A stretch of 64,000 nt of DNA from NCBI RefSeq assembly GCF_027744825.2, contig NC_071340.1:11978001-12042000 (forward strand), given 5' to 3'. Under the pieces are notes generated by a model that was given only the letters and a program-made list of their open reading frames with translations, searched no databases and was not told the origin of the DNA. Source of the DNA: Synchiropus splendidus (lineage: Eukaryota; Chordata; Actinopteri; Syngnathiformes; Callionymidae). The translations under genes were made by a program, and so were the position numbers. The stretch's first letter is position 1. The number at the start of each line of letters is the position of its first letter. Positions 1 through 11,934 of this stretch are shown piece after piece.

Positions 1-1105
1 GCTGGACACGCTCATGTGCTTACAGGCAGTTACTGTATGTCGCCACAAAGAGCATCCGCATGCATTTGAGCGAGCTCGAGCGACATAGCAGGGGGAAATG
101 AACAGGTCATGCTGAACAGAGGTTTCCCGTTTTATTCATTTATTTACTTTATTATTGCATGATTTGGAATTTTAATTAAAATAAGTATGGAGCCTTAAGG
201 AAATATTGGGCTTTTGATGTCGCTTTTTAAAACAGCTGTGGCTTAAAATGCTTAGCATTAAAGGTGTAGTGTAAATAAGAAAAATCTTCAGTATGACTCA
301 AAGGGAATTAAGTGAATTCACACATCCACTTTGAATAATATGACATGACTGGGTGGTGGACATAGGGAATTTCATTACACTGATGATACGCCCCACATCT
401 CTCATGCAACCTTGATGATGGTCACACATCATCAATGTTCACATTGGAGCCCTGAATTCCACTGCTCCTCCACGACTATTCACATGGGCATCACATCCCA
501 CACCTGCCGTTTTTTTTTAAATTCTCAAGAAGCGGTTTTTGCCTCCATGCCTCCACCAAATCCTCAGACTTGGTGAAGCAAACCACCATCTCCAGTAGGC
601 GCTGTTTGTGAGTCATCACGGCAAACTGACTCGCTGTCACTAAGCAGTGGCACTTTCTGTCTCAATGGACGAATAAGCATCTTCACCTGTCCTGCTCAGA
701 GTGCATAACTACAGCCTGCCTCGTCTCCGGGACCGGGGGTCAATTTTCAAGCTATATTTACTGAAAAATTTAACTAGAAACACACCCACAATTGTAGCTC
801 AGGCTGAAGTTACAGGTGTCCGCCATCTGCTTGTGTACAGTAGAAAGAGCGCTGCGATGTTGCTTTGGCACCTAAAAGGCCGACATATACCTCCTGAAGA
901 GACATCATGTCTTATTGTCACTTAGATTTCGATTGATTATTTATCAATATTTTAGAAGCACAAATGGAGCAGTACCCCATGATATTACCCGTAAATGCCA
1001 TAGTATTCTTCACTGCAGCAACATTTTGTCACGATGCAATGAAAGAAAACTAGGATATTTTTAATTATTTATCTATTTTTAGATAAATACTCAACATCAC
1101 ATGCG

Positions 1106-1132
1106 ATATATATATATATATATATATATATT
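1106..1132. repeat. (TA)n microsatellite
   Basis: A pure alternating AT run directly before the hairpin at 1134-1193; the two probably belong to one AT-rich palindromic unit. Confidence 0.9.
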
Positions 1133-1133
1133 A

Positions 1134-1193
1134 TTTGGAATTACTTAAATTCATATATATATTTATATATATATGAATTTAAGTAATTCCAAA
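1134..1193. repeat. Perfect 29-bp inverted repeat (hairpin), 2-nt loop
   Basis: Left arm 1134-1162 begins TTTGGAATTACTTAAATTCA and runs into (TA)n; the right arm 1165-1193 is its exact reverse complement, with only TT (1163-1164) between. All 29 positions pair. A mismatch-free arm suggests recent origin (foldback MITE or replication-generated palindrome) or continuing gene conversion between the arms. Confidence 0.9.
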
Positions 1194-1239
1194 ATGTTTA
1201 ATGAATATATTTTGAAATAAATCCACATGAAGTGAGAAA

Positions 1240-4200
1240 AAGTGTTTCTTATTCAAATACAAAGATCAAGTTCAGTATATGTCAATGTGGTGACTGATTA
1301 CAGACTAGTGACAGTGTGTGAATACTAATGATATATGATTTTGTTTTCATGCTGAGGGGGGTGATTTGACATCTATATCTAGATGCTCAAAGCTGTGACG
1401 GTCGCAGATTCCTCAGCGCTTCTTTTTAAATGGACTCTTCAAACAGAATTATCTGCTGTCAGTATAATTTTCTCTGGACAGCCGCGATTTAGCGTATGCA
1501 ACACAAAGGGAAAAGTCAGATGGCTGTGCGCATGCTTCAATTCTAAAAAGCCGCTGAACTCATCTGCACTCCAGGCTTCATAGTTGGACACACAGTGCTG
1601 CCATATCGCACTGAGAATGCGTACTAAGAAATCGTGACATCAAAAGGAAGACAAAAACAAAAATACTTCAGGGGTATTGGTCGACATAATCCAGCTGCCA
1701 TATCCTACTTGCACGATTGAAAGAGCTGCCCATCAACACTGGTGTTTTATTGTTGGTCAGTTTCTATGTTTTAAACAAGTAATTCATTTTAAATACAGTA
1801 CACTCCTCCAGCCACTTTGTTTGCCATTGCATTCACTTGGTTCACACTTGGTTTCCTTGGACCTCTGACACCTCACAAATACATTTCTGTACAGAAAGAA
1901 GCAGATGAAAAAGCCTGACAGATGGGAGATGAGAAAACAGTGGAGACCCCGCAAGCTGAGGATAGAGATAAGACAGAAGTAAAGCAGGGAGAGGAAAGGC
2001 AGGAGGCTTATATGTCGCTTATTGTTGTGTTTTGTCATTCATCAAAGGTGTTCTGCAGTTATCATAAGTAAACCATGCATGTTAGAATGCGAAAAGAAAA
2101 GCATCATTGATACCCCGTCCTATTACAGCACGTCCAGAGCTCGCCTGCTTGCACTTGGTAAAAAGTGTGGTGAATAAACAGCAAGGCTCAGCGAGCGATG
2201 TGACAGATGTGCAGGATTTGGCTTCAGGAAGAAGTACACGTGAGACCAGGACTCCATCACCTCCATGCTCTGATAATGAACGTATGCTTGAACAAACAAG
2301 GACAAAGAGAGGTCTTTAAAGTTCACTCATGTTTATCAATACACGGTTATTGAGGCAACACATCCTGACTCCAATGTGTCAACATGCAATGCTGAAGGCT
2401 GCCGTTGAGGTCAGTATAGAACACAAAAGTCCATTTTCCCAACGACAATATACCTGTTTTACAACACGGGAGCGAGGATGGGTGGGTTAAGAAAAGATCT
2501 TAGGATGTGGTTCCTCATTGTGTCACATTTAAACAACTTCAAAAGAGGGCCTTGAGTTGAATAACAACTGAGAAGACGAAAATTATAACCCTCTTCTCAG
2601 TCTAGTTTAAAACACTGAAATTGCCTGAAGTGACAGGTGCGAGATTCAGGTATAGAGTCACTGAAGACTGATAAACAATGTTAGAGGAATATAGAATTAC
2701 AACACAAAATGAATTCCATGTTATTAAAAGCTTAAAGTCAGAAGGAATAAATACGTCGGCAAGTGTCATTGAAATGAGTCATGTGGCGACGTCTTATTGT
2801 CACAGATGTCTCCATACATCGACACATTGCATAAAGAGGCAATTTGCTTTCACCTTGAGGTTTGACAACATCCATATAATGGAAAGGGAGTTTTGAGTTG
2901 TTCGACAGTACATTTGTCTCATAAGATGAGAAAATGCAACTACACAAAGTGCCATCTTTGGAGCCCAATGAGAGATGCTTATGTTTTCTTCATGTCCATT
3001 TTCCGAAATCTTGTGAAACAAACTCCAGGGATTTCTGTCTCTGCTTGCAGACCATCAAGTCTGTGTGCCAAAAAATATATATATGACTACTACAACTAAT
3101 ACAACAAGTGAATACAACTACGATCAAGCATTGTAAGATATCAAGTATTGTTGAAATGAGTCCCAGACAAATGAACTCATCAGCTATTCACTCATGTTTT
3201 TACAGCTGGAAAAGAAACTAGGCAGGTCCACCAGCAACCAACAGGAAGAGAAAAATCTCTATGGCTACTGCTACCACACAGCAGCTGGAAACATGAGAAA
3301 GTTTTACCGCAACGGCATCGAAGACTGTTTGCAAAGCAGACACCGCTTTACAAGGCATTACTTCTATGAGGCATGTCAGGTGATGATCACTGAGAGATGG
3401 GTGAAAAACACAAAGCAGCTCCATGACCTTCCAGGTGCCCACAACATGCTAACTACGAGTTGTGCAAATACTATAAGGCATGGGTAATATTTGTGTTCTT
3501 TTAAAACATATTTGACTGATTTAATACTGCAAAACTCAAAGTTCTATTGTGATGTCTGTCAGGACTGTAAACAATCCGGAGAGCTTGCTGCTTCTTCTTT
3601 CTCACCAGACGACAGCAGCCCTCGACGGCACTCTCTATATTTTGGGTTCTAACTGACTCACCATACAATTACACTTTAGCTTTTTATTAGCTGATGAATA
3701 TTTGTCCGACCGCCTCTCTCCGAACAAATCTCAAAGAGAGTTGATGCATTAGTCAACCATCAAAAGTTGATGGTGGCGGCCTTAGCATACAGTGATAAAA
3801 CGATCCTCGGAACAGTCCGACTTTGACTGAAACAGATATAGTAATAGCTTGTATTACTTTATTCTCTGGGAGCTTTTCTCCGAGTGACACGTCTCAGGCG
3901 AGTCTCGAGTGCAGCCAGACGATTTTGACATGCCGTTGTCTCCATTTTTGAAGTTTTTCACTTTGACATCCGCCGCATCCTTCTCTCTCTGGTAAAGTCA
4001 CTAATAAGTATTGAAGACATCACATTGATCCGTCTCCTCATCTTTCCTTTTTTCGCATTTTCTTCTCCAACTGCTTCCACTCAATGAGCGATGCCAGTGG
4101 AGCATGTTTAAACTCTCTTACACTGTTTTTGCTCAATTATTCATCAGGCCGGACTTGTGCAATTGAATATGACAGCTCATCTCATCTGCAGGAAATGTTC

Positions 4201-5500
4201 AACATCAGCAAAGTTTGGAACTCTCTTCTTTTACTGCATTCTCTTTCACGTCTTCTTGGTGGGTTTTTCCACTGTAGCTGAGGGCTGCGTTTCTCCGCAT
4301 TGTTTATTTATGCCACCAAGATAAATCATCTGTGCAAGAAGCCATGGGGGTAACACAGAGTGCACGAGAAAGTGTTTTTTTATAAGCTGTTTCAAATATT
4401 CCACGTTTAAAAAGTTAACAGAAAGTTTAACTCCCAGTGGTCACATTTATTCACAGAGTTAACTCAAGCAAATTGGACCGTTTGACATCATGTTGAATCC
4501 CGAACGCAACTCCGGCGAGTTTTCTTTTTTAAACATTAATATTTAGCAGTAATTTGTGTAAATCATGTGGCGTGCCACCTAACACTGTAGAGCCACCCAC
4601 CGGCGGTAAAGTGGCCAGAGGTGGATTACTGTTGTACTGACTGGAAGAAGTTGCGTGAATCATTGACCGCTCCGACAACTAAAGCCTGACAAGAGAGGAA
4701 GTTTAGTGCCTGGTTTCATCCAAAATCGGCATGGCACAAATACTGTATCAGCCAAATGTTGCAGGGGCAAGACTGAACCATAGTGTGACTGCAAATGTCA
4801 CAGAATCAATTTAACAGCTGCTTTAATGAATAAACAACATCAGACAGCCCTCAAAACTCTAAAATCTATTGATTTTACCAGTTGGATGCTTGTTTGTGTG
4901 ATGTATGTTGCTCAGTGTTATTGATACATCTCATTTTAAGATGAAGGAAAAAAAAGCTGGATTTTTTTAAAGCATCGACTTTGCAGTGTGCTGTGATGTT
5001 GCTTTAAAATAATGACTTCTTTTCCGAAGGAACACTGCTGTAACCACTTCTCCTGGAAAACGTCCATTATGCATGGTCTTTATTTGAAGTCGTTGCCACT
5101 TGAAACTGCAGTTTTCTTTTTATGACAAAGACAGTTTGTCATGAACGGTGATTAACAGAGTGAGAAGACGACAGATGTGAATGAGAGATGCCCGAATGAG
5201 ATCGGGAGGAAACTGGCGGACAGGTAATTACATTCCCAGCCGCGCTCCTCCGTGACCCCCGGTGGTCCATCAAAGATGCCACCAGACATGAAAACATGGC
5301 CTCTTTGTATTCTCATTTTAACCTTTGCCTTAATACAGCTTGCATTGTAGCCGCTCTTTTGTAATGGAAAAGAAGGAAGTGAATCATTTGGAGACTTCAA
5401 CAAAAGCATGATGATGTAGATGAGTGAACTGCGGCTCCAGAGCCAGAAAATGGCTCGAAAAGCAGTTTGCGTTGGTTGCGTTGTTTACATTGTTTAAAGA
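1240..5500. other. Intron stretch with no recognised gene
   Basis: Apart from the shared segment at 2395-2490, I see only unique-looking AT-moderate sequence. The open frames here are all under 100 codons and lack any recognisable motif. Confidence 0.5.
2395..2490 (+). repeat. Dispersed repeat segment, copy A (mate at 56795-56870)
   Basis: The stretch GTCAGTATAGAACACAAAAG ... TTTTCCCAACGACAATATAC ... GAGCGAGGATGGGT recurs at about 56795-56870 as GTCAGTATCGGACGCAAAAG ... TTTCCCAACATCAATATAC ... CAGTGAGGATGGGT, in the same orientation. Copy A carries about 15 extra bases before GAGGATGGG. No coding potential is evident; the family is not recognised. Confidence 0.6.
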
Positions 5501-5508
5501 GGAAAAAG

Positions 5509-5977
5509 TGTCATGATTCCGCTTTTATTTTGGTCCCTTGAGTCCTGTTTTGCTTTCTCCCTCCTTTCTTCCTGTTCCTGTGGCACACCTGTGTATAAGA
5601 ACACCTGGACTCCAGCAACGGGTGCCAGATCGACTCCTTTGTTCCCATGGTAAATCGGCTCTCCTCGTCCGTTCACTTTCTGTGCGCTAGCTAGCTTATT
5701 GTGATTACTTTTCTGAAACCCTGGTGCCTGAGTTAGTGCTTTGTTTGCTCCTGTTTCCGCGCGTTTCCTGCTTTCTTTTGTGACTGACTATCTCTGTTCA
5801 TTGTGCTTTTGTCTCTCTGTTTCCAGATTTAAGTTGGTTTGATTCTCCCAGTCCGGTGACGCTTTCTTTTGTGGTTTTATTGTTGTTAAAGATTAAAATA
5901 TTGTATTTGACTCGCTCCTGCCTCCTGTGACTTTCATCACTGCACTTGGGTCCCACTCCACGTCTTGACTCGTGACA
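5509..5977 (+). mobile_element. TGTCAT...GTGACA repeat, full-length copy 1 (LTR-like or short-TIR element)
   Basis: The copy begins TGTCATGATTCCG and ends GACTCGTGACA, so its ends are short inverted repeats. A TATA-like GTGTATAAGAACACC lies at about 5591, a conserved core (GTGCCAGAT...CATGGTAAA) at 5622-5664, and AT-rich polyadenylation-like sequence (AAGATTAAAATATTG) at about 5888, followed by GCACTTGGGTCC and the terminus. This order (TG start, TATA box, poly(A)-like signal, CA end) resembles a solo LTR; a short-TIR DNA element is the alternative. No protein is encoded. Related copies occur at 21881, 37135, 48735 and 56068. Confidence 0.6.
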
Positions 5978-5996
5978 CAAAGAGAATTATTTTTAC

Positions 5997-6019
5997 TTTT
6001 TTTTTTTTTTTTTTTTTTT
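5997..6019. repeat. Poly(T) run, 23 nt
   Basis: Uninterrupted T run 20 bp after the end of the TGTCAT element. It could be the poly(A) tail of a minus-strand retroposon, but no recognisable body is attached. Confidence 0.9.
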
Positions 6020-7451
6020 GTGCTAGCCATTTAGAGGCGACTGAACAGTCCCACACGCAGACCAGTAGCATACTTCTTCAGTATTTGATATTTCACAACA
6101 GACCACATTACTCAGGGTTAGTCACTTTTTAAAGATGCAACGTCACAAGATCATACTTATTAAACGAAGTGGAAACATCAAAACAAGCGGAAAACATTTA
6201 GCACATCGAGATGGAAACGGATATGGTGGGTTTTCAGCATGTTAGTAACGAAAAAATCCCGCAAGAAACTTCATAATGACTGAAGACAGTTGTTCACAGA
6301 ACTGACCTTGTGCATTCGAAGTAGACAATGTCACACACAGACCACGTGATGATGGCTGCAGATTGGAGTTTGACTTATTTCTCATGATTAAAAAGTAGTC
6401 TTTTTATTGTCACCAATTCAGGAAATGTCCCCCCTGCTTTCCACTCCTATTTCAAAATAAACCCTGGTGAAAACACTGTAATTATTCCATAGTTTAAAGC
6501 CGACATGCAGCATCTATGGTATCCACCTGCGGGTGTTGCTTCATTATGAACAGACAATGAAAATGAGAAAAAGCTTTAAATTAAGTTCAAGTTCATTCAA
6601 TTCATCATAAGCTTAAGTATAAGGCACAACCTTCAACCTTCACTTTAGCTGGCATTTGTCGCCTCACTCCAACTAGATCCTAAACCTTTGTAATATAAGG
6701 CAGAAACCTGTCCAATCCTCTCAGTGACCTTTCCCGTTTCCTGTCCTCAGAGCTGCAGCGCTTCATCTTTGCCCCTTTACACCCCTGTTTAAACTGACTG
6801 AGTGCTGAAGGTAGCAGAAGCGATGATGTCCAAGGTCGTGAAACCAGAGTCCTTTCCCCCTGACCTGTCTGGTTCAGAAATATGAGGAGAAATGGTGAGT
6901 CCCGACAGCCACAGAGACCAGCCCCTGCTGTGAGTAATAACCAGAGCCCGGTGCGTGTGAAGATTACAGTGCCCTCAAGCAGCAAAACAAAGCAGTCATT
7001 AGTGATGCTGTCTTGATGACTGAAAAAGGACATATAATACCAAAAATATATGCGATGCGTTAAGGTAAGGACTGTCGAGCATGGTGGAGAACAAATGCAT
7101 TCAGCTCTAGAAGGATTACACCACATTACGTGGGTTCAAATATTCACTGTATTTTAGTTAACACTGTGAAAGCAGAAGAAGAAGAAGACGGATTTCTTGC
7201 TTTCCTCTGAAAACAAATGGAAACCAGAATTGGCTCCAGGTACACACACTTCACTCCTGTTAAGGTATCTTAATTAAAAGTGGGCAGGTGATCCTTTTTG
7301 TGGCGGGAAACCTCATGGAACTGCGATGGCAGAGAGCAGAAGCTATAAGCTTTTTCCCCACTAGATAACCGTGTGTTTGTGCTCCATCATCCTGTCTCTC
7401 ACTGCCAGAGGCATTTCCTCAGACTCCTCTCACGGTTTGTTGCATAACATA

Positions 7452-7479
7452 CAAAAAAAAAAAAAAAAAGAAAAAAAAT
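7452..7479. repeat. Poly(A) run, interrupted once
   Basis: A-run broken by a single G. No SINE or LINE body is recognisable to its left. Confidence 0.85.
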
Positions 7480-7768
7480 GTGCACAATAACACGACCGGC
7501 GTTTCTTGGAATTGCACCATGAAAATAAAAGCGTCGGTCCAGCGGTGGTTGTCTCACTGTGCAGGTCGGCTGCATTGCCAGATTTTTTAAAAAATGGCTG
7601 ACTCATTGTCAGGCCATTAGTTTGATGAAGAACGTGCTGAGTAAGAGCGGACGTGTCTGTGTCATCGAATGTGAAACATGTTTTGAAGTCCGTTTCTTAT
7701 AACAGGCCAGAATCATTGTTTGTGAGCCGGCGCATTACATGGGAATTATGGAGACTTGCTTTTAACTG

Positions 7769-7807
7769 CGGGGGGGGAGGACGAGGGCGAGGGAGGCGGG
7801 GGGGAGG
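7769..7807 (+). other. Putative G-quadruplex motif
   Basis: Four G runs (8, 3, 3 and 7 G) are separated by loops of 7, 3 and 4 nt, which satisfies the usual G3+N1-7 rule. It lies on the strand opposite to grid2 transcription, inside the inferred intron 1, so the RNA would carry the C-rich version. Function unknown. Confidence 0.6.
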
Positions 7808-8734
7808 ATTACATGAACGTGGTTATGCACTCTGCGTGATTAATGCGGCGTGCAATTATACATGCTATTAGTCACGTTGTACTTAGCAGTCGGAATTTTG
7901 CGCCCACCAGGAGCAGGTTGCTAAATTTAAAGAAGTGAATTCACATTACATCGTGCTTTGCCCCTGCAGAGACATTTTCATGAAGTATCTGAGCCCCTAC
8001 AGGACGGAGCGGACACAGTATCCAGACAAAGTAACAGTGGAAGGCAAAGATTGTGAAGATTGAGAATTATGAGTCAACCGCAAATATAGATGGATGAGAT
8101 TATCAGGGCTCTTCTTGAACACCTGGTCAGACCAAAGTCACCAGAGCTTCACGCTGTGCAGCTCATAATTAAGTTGAATACGTTTAAATGAATGAGGGAA
8201 TGTTTCTGCTCCGTTGAGAGCGGCTGGAAATGTGACATGCTATTGCCAATACGTCTGTAATGAAGCCTCTCACCTCTGGAGCAAAGGCATGATCAGCACC
8301 TCCTGTTTATTTCCTCTACTATGGTTAAAAAGTACCCAGTTGTGTTTTCGAAAAGCCTCATTGCCCTTTCACATTAGCTGCGCAACAGCACACAATGAAC
8401 TTTGTACAGAAGAGCAGCCCACCCAGGGCAGTTGAACACACCCACGAAGAGTACACCAAATGGACTGAGGCGACCCCTCTGGCACACACAGAACAAGCAG
8501 GCAATTACGGCTGATACGGTTTGACTGCATGGGAGTTCGATGGCTCACCTAGTGAGTGCAGGAGCAGGAAAAGTGTTCCGCTTCGTGTCAGGTTGCAAGG
8601 TCAGAGAGGGGGAGATTGTGCCCGTGAACCTAGAGTAAACTGTTGACCAATTGAGAGTATAAACATAAGCACACATGTAGACAAAAAAGTCCAAAGATTC
8701 AGCACACTGACACCTTTAAAAAAAACAGACCAAT

Positions 8735-9105
8735 GCAGCGGTTGCCTCGTCTTCATCTACTTCTGCTCTACTCAACACAATTCAAAACGTCCAAGTCTCT
8801 TAACCGTGCATCACAGCACCTCTCACAACTGCCCAGCAAAGCTTCTCTTTCATTCTTGCTGGTGCTCCAATCAATCCCACCTACACTCTCTTCTTCACCT
8901 ACTGTGAGTTCTGTTAATCTGGACGATTGATCCCAGACTAAAAAAAAAACAAACTTCACTCTCCTGCCTCTCATTCTTACGCTCTGTCGCTCCGACTGAG
9001 CTTCATTCCTCTGCTCTCCCGTACGTACCGCCGTCTGTCCAGCTTCCCCTCCACCTCTACTTTACTCTCATTACAGAGCACTATATCATCAGTAAAGATA
9101 TATAT
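8735..9105 (-). pseudogene. Decayed non-LTR retrotransposon reverse-transcriptase fragment
   Basis: Reading the minus strand from about 9105, TTTACTGATGATATAGTGCTC can be read as a F-T-D-D-I-V-L version of the RT (Y/F)xDD catalytic box, followed by a stretch readable as E-S-K-V-E-V-E-G-K-L-D, then G-M-K-L-S-R-S, as in the palm/thumb region of fish LINE RTs. Further on, pieces readable as L-G-S-I-V-Q and E-G (about 8885-8945) and a region resembling the arginine-rich KVKGKVYKT-type segment can be made out. Stops, frameshifts and an A/T run at about 8940-8949 break it, so it is a dead fragment. It is in the same orientation as grid2 transcription. Clade (RTE- or L2-type) is not decided. Confidence 0.55.
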
Positions 9106-9109
9106 ATAG

Positions 9110-11275
9110 TCACAGTCCACGGAGACTCACCACGTCTGAGTGTCCTCAAACGATACCAAGTATACCCTAAAGGAACTTGTCATAAACTTGGGCCTGATCT
9201 ACAAAGACACAGTGCAGCTCCGTCTGACCTTCTCCAGCAGCGTGCTCAAGGCAAACAATGTAGGAACAAAAGTATGAATCCATACTCCTGGCCTGGCATG
9301 AACAACACTTTCCCACATCCCCATGGTCTGAATCCTTCACTTGAGCTCTGTGTAGCTACAGCAAGAGCCACTGCTATTAAACACAAACCAAGTTCCATGA
9401 TGTAAGAGTATTTGTTTCCACCTATGACGCTCCAAACATCATGGGCTGCATGTGACACAGCACAGTCTCTCAGTTGAGCGACACTCAAATGGACAATATT
9501 CAGGTGGCTCTTAAGTACAACTAGCCAGCTGACATCAGATTGTACAGAGAAATATTCATATTTTAAGTTGGAAGCATCCTGTTGTAGCGTCGTAAACAAA
9601 TAAATTGACTCTGAATTTACAAACTAAATCTGGACCTAAGGTGAAGACGTTGAATCTCTTCTTGGAGTTTCAGGTCATTTTGCTGTCAAAAGCCTCATTA
9701 TCTTGTCGACATTGCAGGGAAAGAAAATTACAACTCTGAAAAGATTAAAAACAACTTTCATCACCATGAAACACTCACCTGACCTCAAGTCTCGTGAGCT
9801 CGCTGATTCCAGACACATTCTTCACTTTTATTAAAAGCTTGGCTTGTTGATGACCACGTCAGATTAAAGTCGCAAGCTTTTCACAGAAAATAAATCCGGT
9901 ATATTCTACTGAAAGTATATACGTCCCCCGCAGCCCAGACAACTGTTGCTGGTTTCAGAAGGATATTTCACAATAATAAATTGTGTATCCTGTGCCTGGC
10001 TATCACAGAACTAATGTTAGCAGGTCCAAACTGGAAGCTGTGAAACAACTCATTCAGTAAACAGTATTTTTTTTTACTCATTTTTACAATGCCACATTTT
10101 ATACATGATCTGTGACATCAATGTGACACTAATCTTCATGGAATGAATTGAGAGACAGACACTCTGGGGCTGGTGAGTGCAGCACGTGAGCATTTTGGGA
10201 TTAAAAAAAAAAAAAAAATCTGGAGGTAAAAGCTTTATCCACAATCTGAGGCCCCATTTCCCTACTCAGAATTCAAGATATTGCTGACATACTCTGGTTA
10301 TGTAATCCAAAAATGGCCTGATGTGTACAGTAAAACATTATGTGCCTTGCCTGTGTCAGTCTATATGCTTGTCCCAGTACACATCAGTTCTAACAGCTTC
10401 ATCCTGAAACCCAATGAGGGAAAGTAATTGATTTAAATATTTATTTTCTTTTGTTCTGTTGTGCTTGTGTGCCTCATAGGAGCTGGAGACGAGTTCACGT
10501 CACAGTCCTAATCCAGTTTTGTTGTCCCTCTCGCTACTAAACCGTTCCTGAATTATAGCTTTTGCCCTGTTTTGCATATCCGGTTTTAAGCCGTGCTAAC
10601 TCCCTTTATATTCTTAATGTGTTTCCAGGTCATAACAGATAATGGTGCAAAATCCCAGTGACCTTCTGTGACTTCCTTAATACAATATTTTATGTGGACG
10701 AAAGAAAAAAAAAACCCAGCTATTAATATTCAGGTCCACAGTTCACTGGAGAAGAGTGGAAAACAACAATATCTTTACGATTAATGAGGGAAACCTTCCA
10801 GCTAAAGAGGATTTGAAGCTTAACTTTTCAAGATTCCGCTTCAAGAATTACGCTCCTGACCACGTTGTAATGGAATCAGACATTTGCATTGGAATCACTG
10901 GTGCCAGCAAGTTCTAATTATTTTTATTATAATACCACACAGGGATGAATTTGCTCAGGAGGGGATGAGGGAAAAGGAACAAATACTTTCACTTCCTCCG
11001 CCTGCAGTGTGACACAAATCAGGATGACGCTAGCAAAATGTATCCCAAACTGGAGAGTTAAGAGCGTCTGAGTGGGATATAAACTTGACCTTGATTTAAT
11101 TTGATAAAAACATGATTAAACTGATGTCACAACTGTCACGTTTAGTATGAAGTGCATTGATGCTGCAGGCAACTAGCTTTTCAGAGTTCACCACCATTAC
11201 AGTGCTCATTACAGTGGAAGAGCAGCTGAAGATTCTGAGTTAATATTTACAATAAGCGGAACAGCTGTTGCCAAA
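9110..11275. other. Intron stretch with no recognised feature
   Basis: Unique-looking sequence with short A or T runs (10063-10075, 10203-10217). A 117-codon minus-strand frame at 9246-9599 has no recognisable motif. Confidence 0.5.
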
Positions 11276-11720
11276 ATGAGCAGCACTCCGCTGTTATTGT
11301 TGGGACAGTCATGCCATTTTAATAAGTTGGCGATCAGCTGTCCGCTATCGGACACGATGACTGAAAACGCAGTGCAAAATAGAACCTGCGCAGTGACGAC
11401 TATGTCTCCAAGTGGACAAACATCTCTGGAGTTGGTGTCACCAGGCAGAAGGTGCTGCTGCAGCCGGGGACGCAGCCACTGTTGGGTGGCTGCACATAGG
11501 CCACGCAGCTGTGCACCACCAATGGCAGTCAGGGAAATCGCGCAGGCAAGAGATCAGAATGGAAACATCTTTGGCCCTCGAGTCCAAGTCAAGCCGCAAG
11601 TCACTGATACTGTAGGGGCAACCCAGGTGCAAGTCCAAGTCTCATGTTCGAGTCCCCATCTCTGCATTTTGCTAAAACTAGTGGGGCTAAAACAGTTAGC
11701 TTTCAGTGTTTTATTTAGAG
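11276..11720. other. Region left of the hAT MITE, with short AAGTC-type reiteration
   Basis: Around 11578-11660 the sequence repeats short CAAGTC/GAGTC words (GAGTCCAAGTCAAG, CGCAAGTCAC, GCAAGTCCAAGTC, CGAGTCCCC). This is a simple reiterated family common in fish DNA. A 159-codon open frame crosses this interval and runs into the MITE; I do not regard it as a gene. Confidence 0.4.
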
Positions 11721-11926
11721 CAGTGGTTCTTAACCTGGGTTCGATCGAACCCTAGGTTCGATGAGTCGGTCTCAGGGGTTCGGTGGAGCTTCCGCCACAG
11801 AGGTCCACCCCTCAGTCTAGTCTGCAGTTAGCGTATCATATTTTATTTTTTACTAAAGAAGGGTTCGGTGAATCAGCATATGAAACTGGTGGGGTTCAGT
11901 GCCTCCAACAAGGTTAAGAACCACTG
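11721..11926. mobile_element. hAT-superfamily MITE, 206 bp, complete
   Basis: The element starts CAGTGGTTCTTAACCT and ends with its exact 16-bp reverse complement, AGGTTAAGAACCACTG. It is flanked on both sides by the same 8-bp word ATTTAGAG (11713-11720 and 11927-11934). An 8-bp target duplication and CAGTGGTT-type inverted ends are diagnostic of hAT elements. The interior carries a second small palindrome (GGTTCGATCGAACC). No transposase is encoded, so it was moved in trans. Confidence 0.9.
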
Positions 11927-11934
11927 ATTTAGAG

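Noticed and set aside
6680..7126. 148-codon minus-strand open frame in intron 1
   Set aside because: No family resemblance and no splice or codon-usage support; treated as chance.
11276..11755. 159-codon plus-strand open frame
   Set aside because: It runs into the hAT MITE, crosses simple reiterated sequence and shows no motif; length is within chance for 64 kb.
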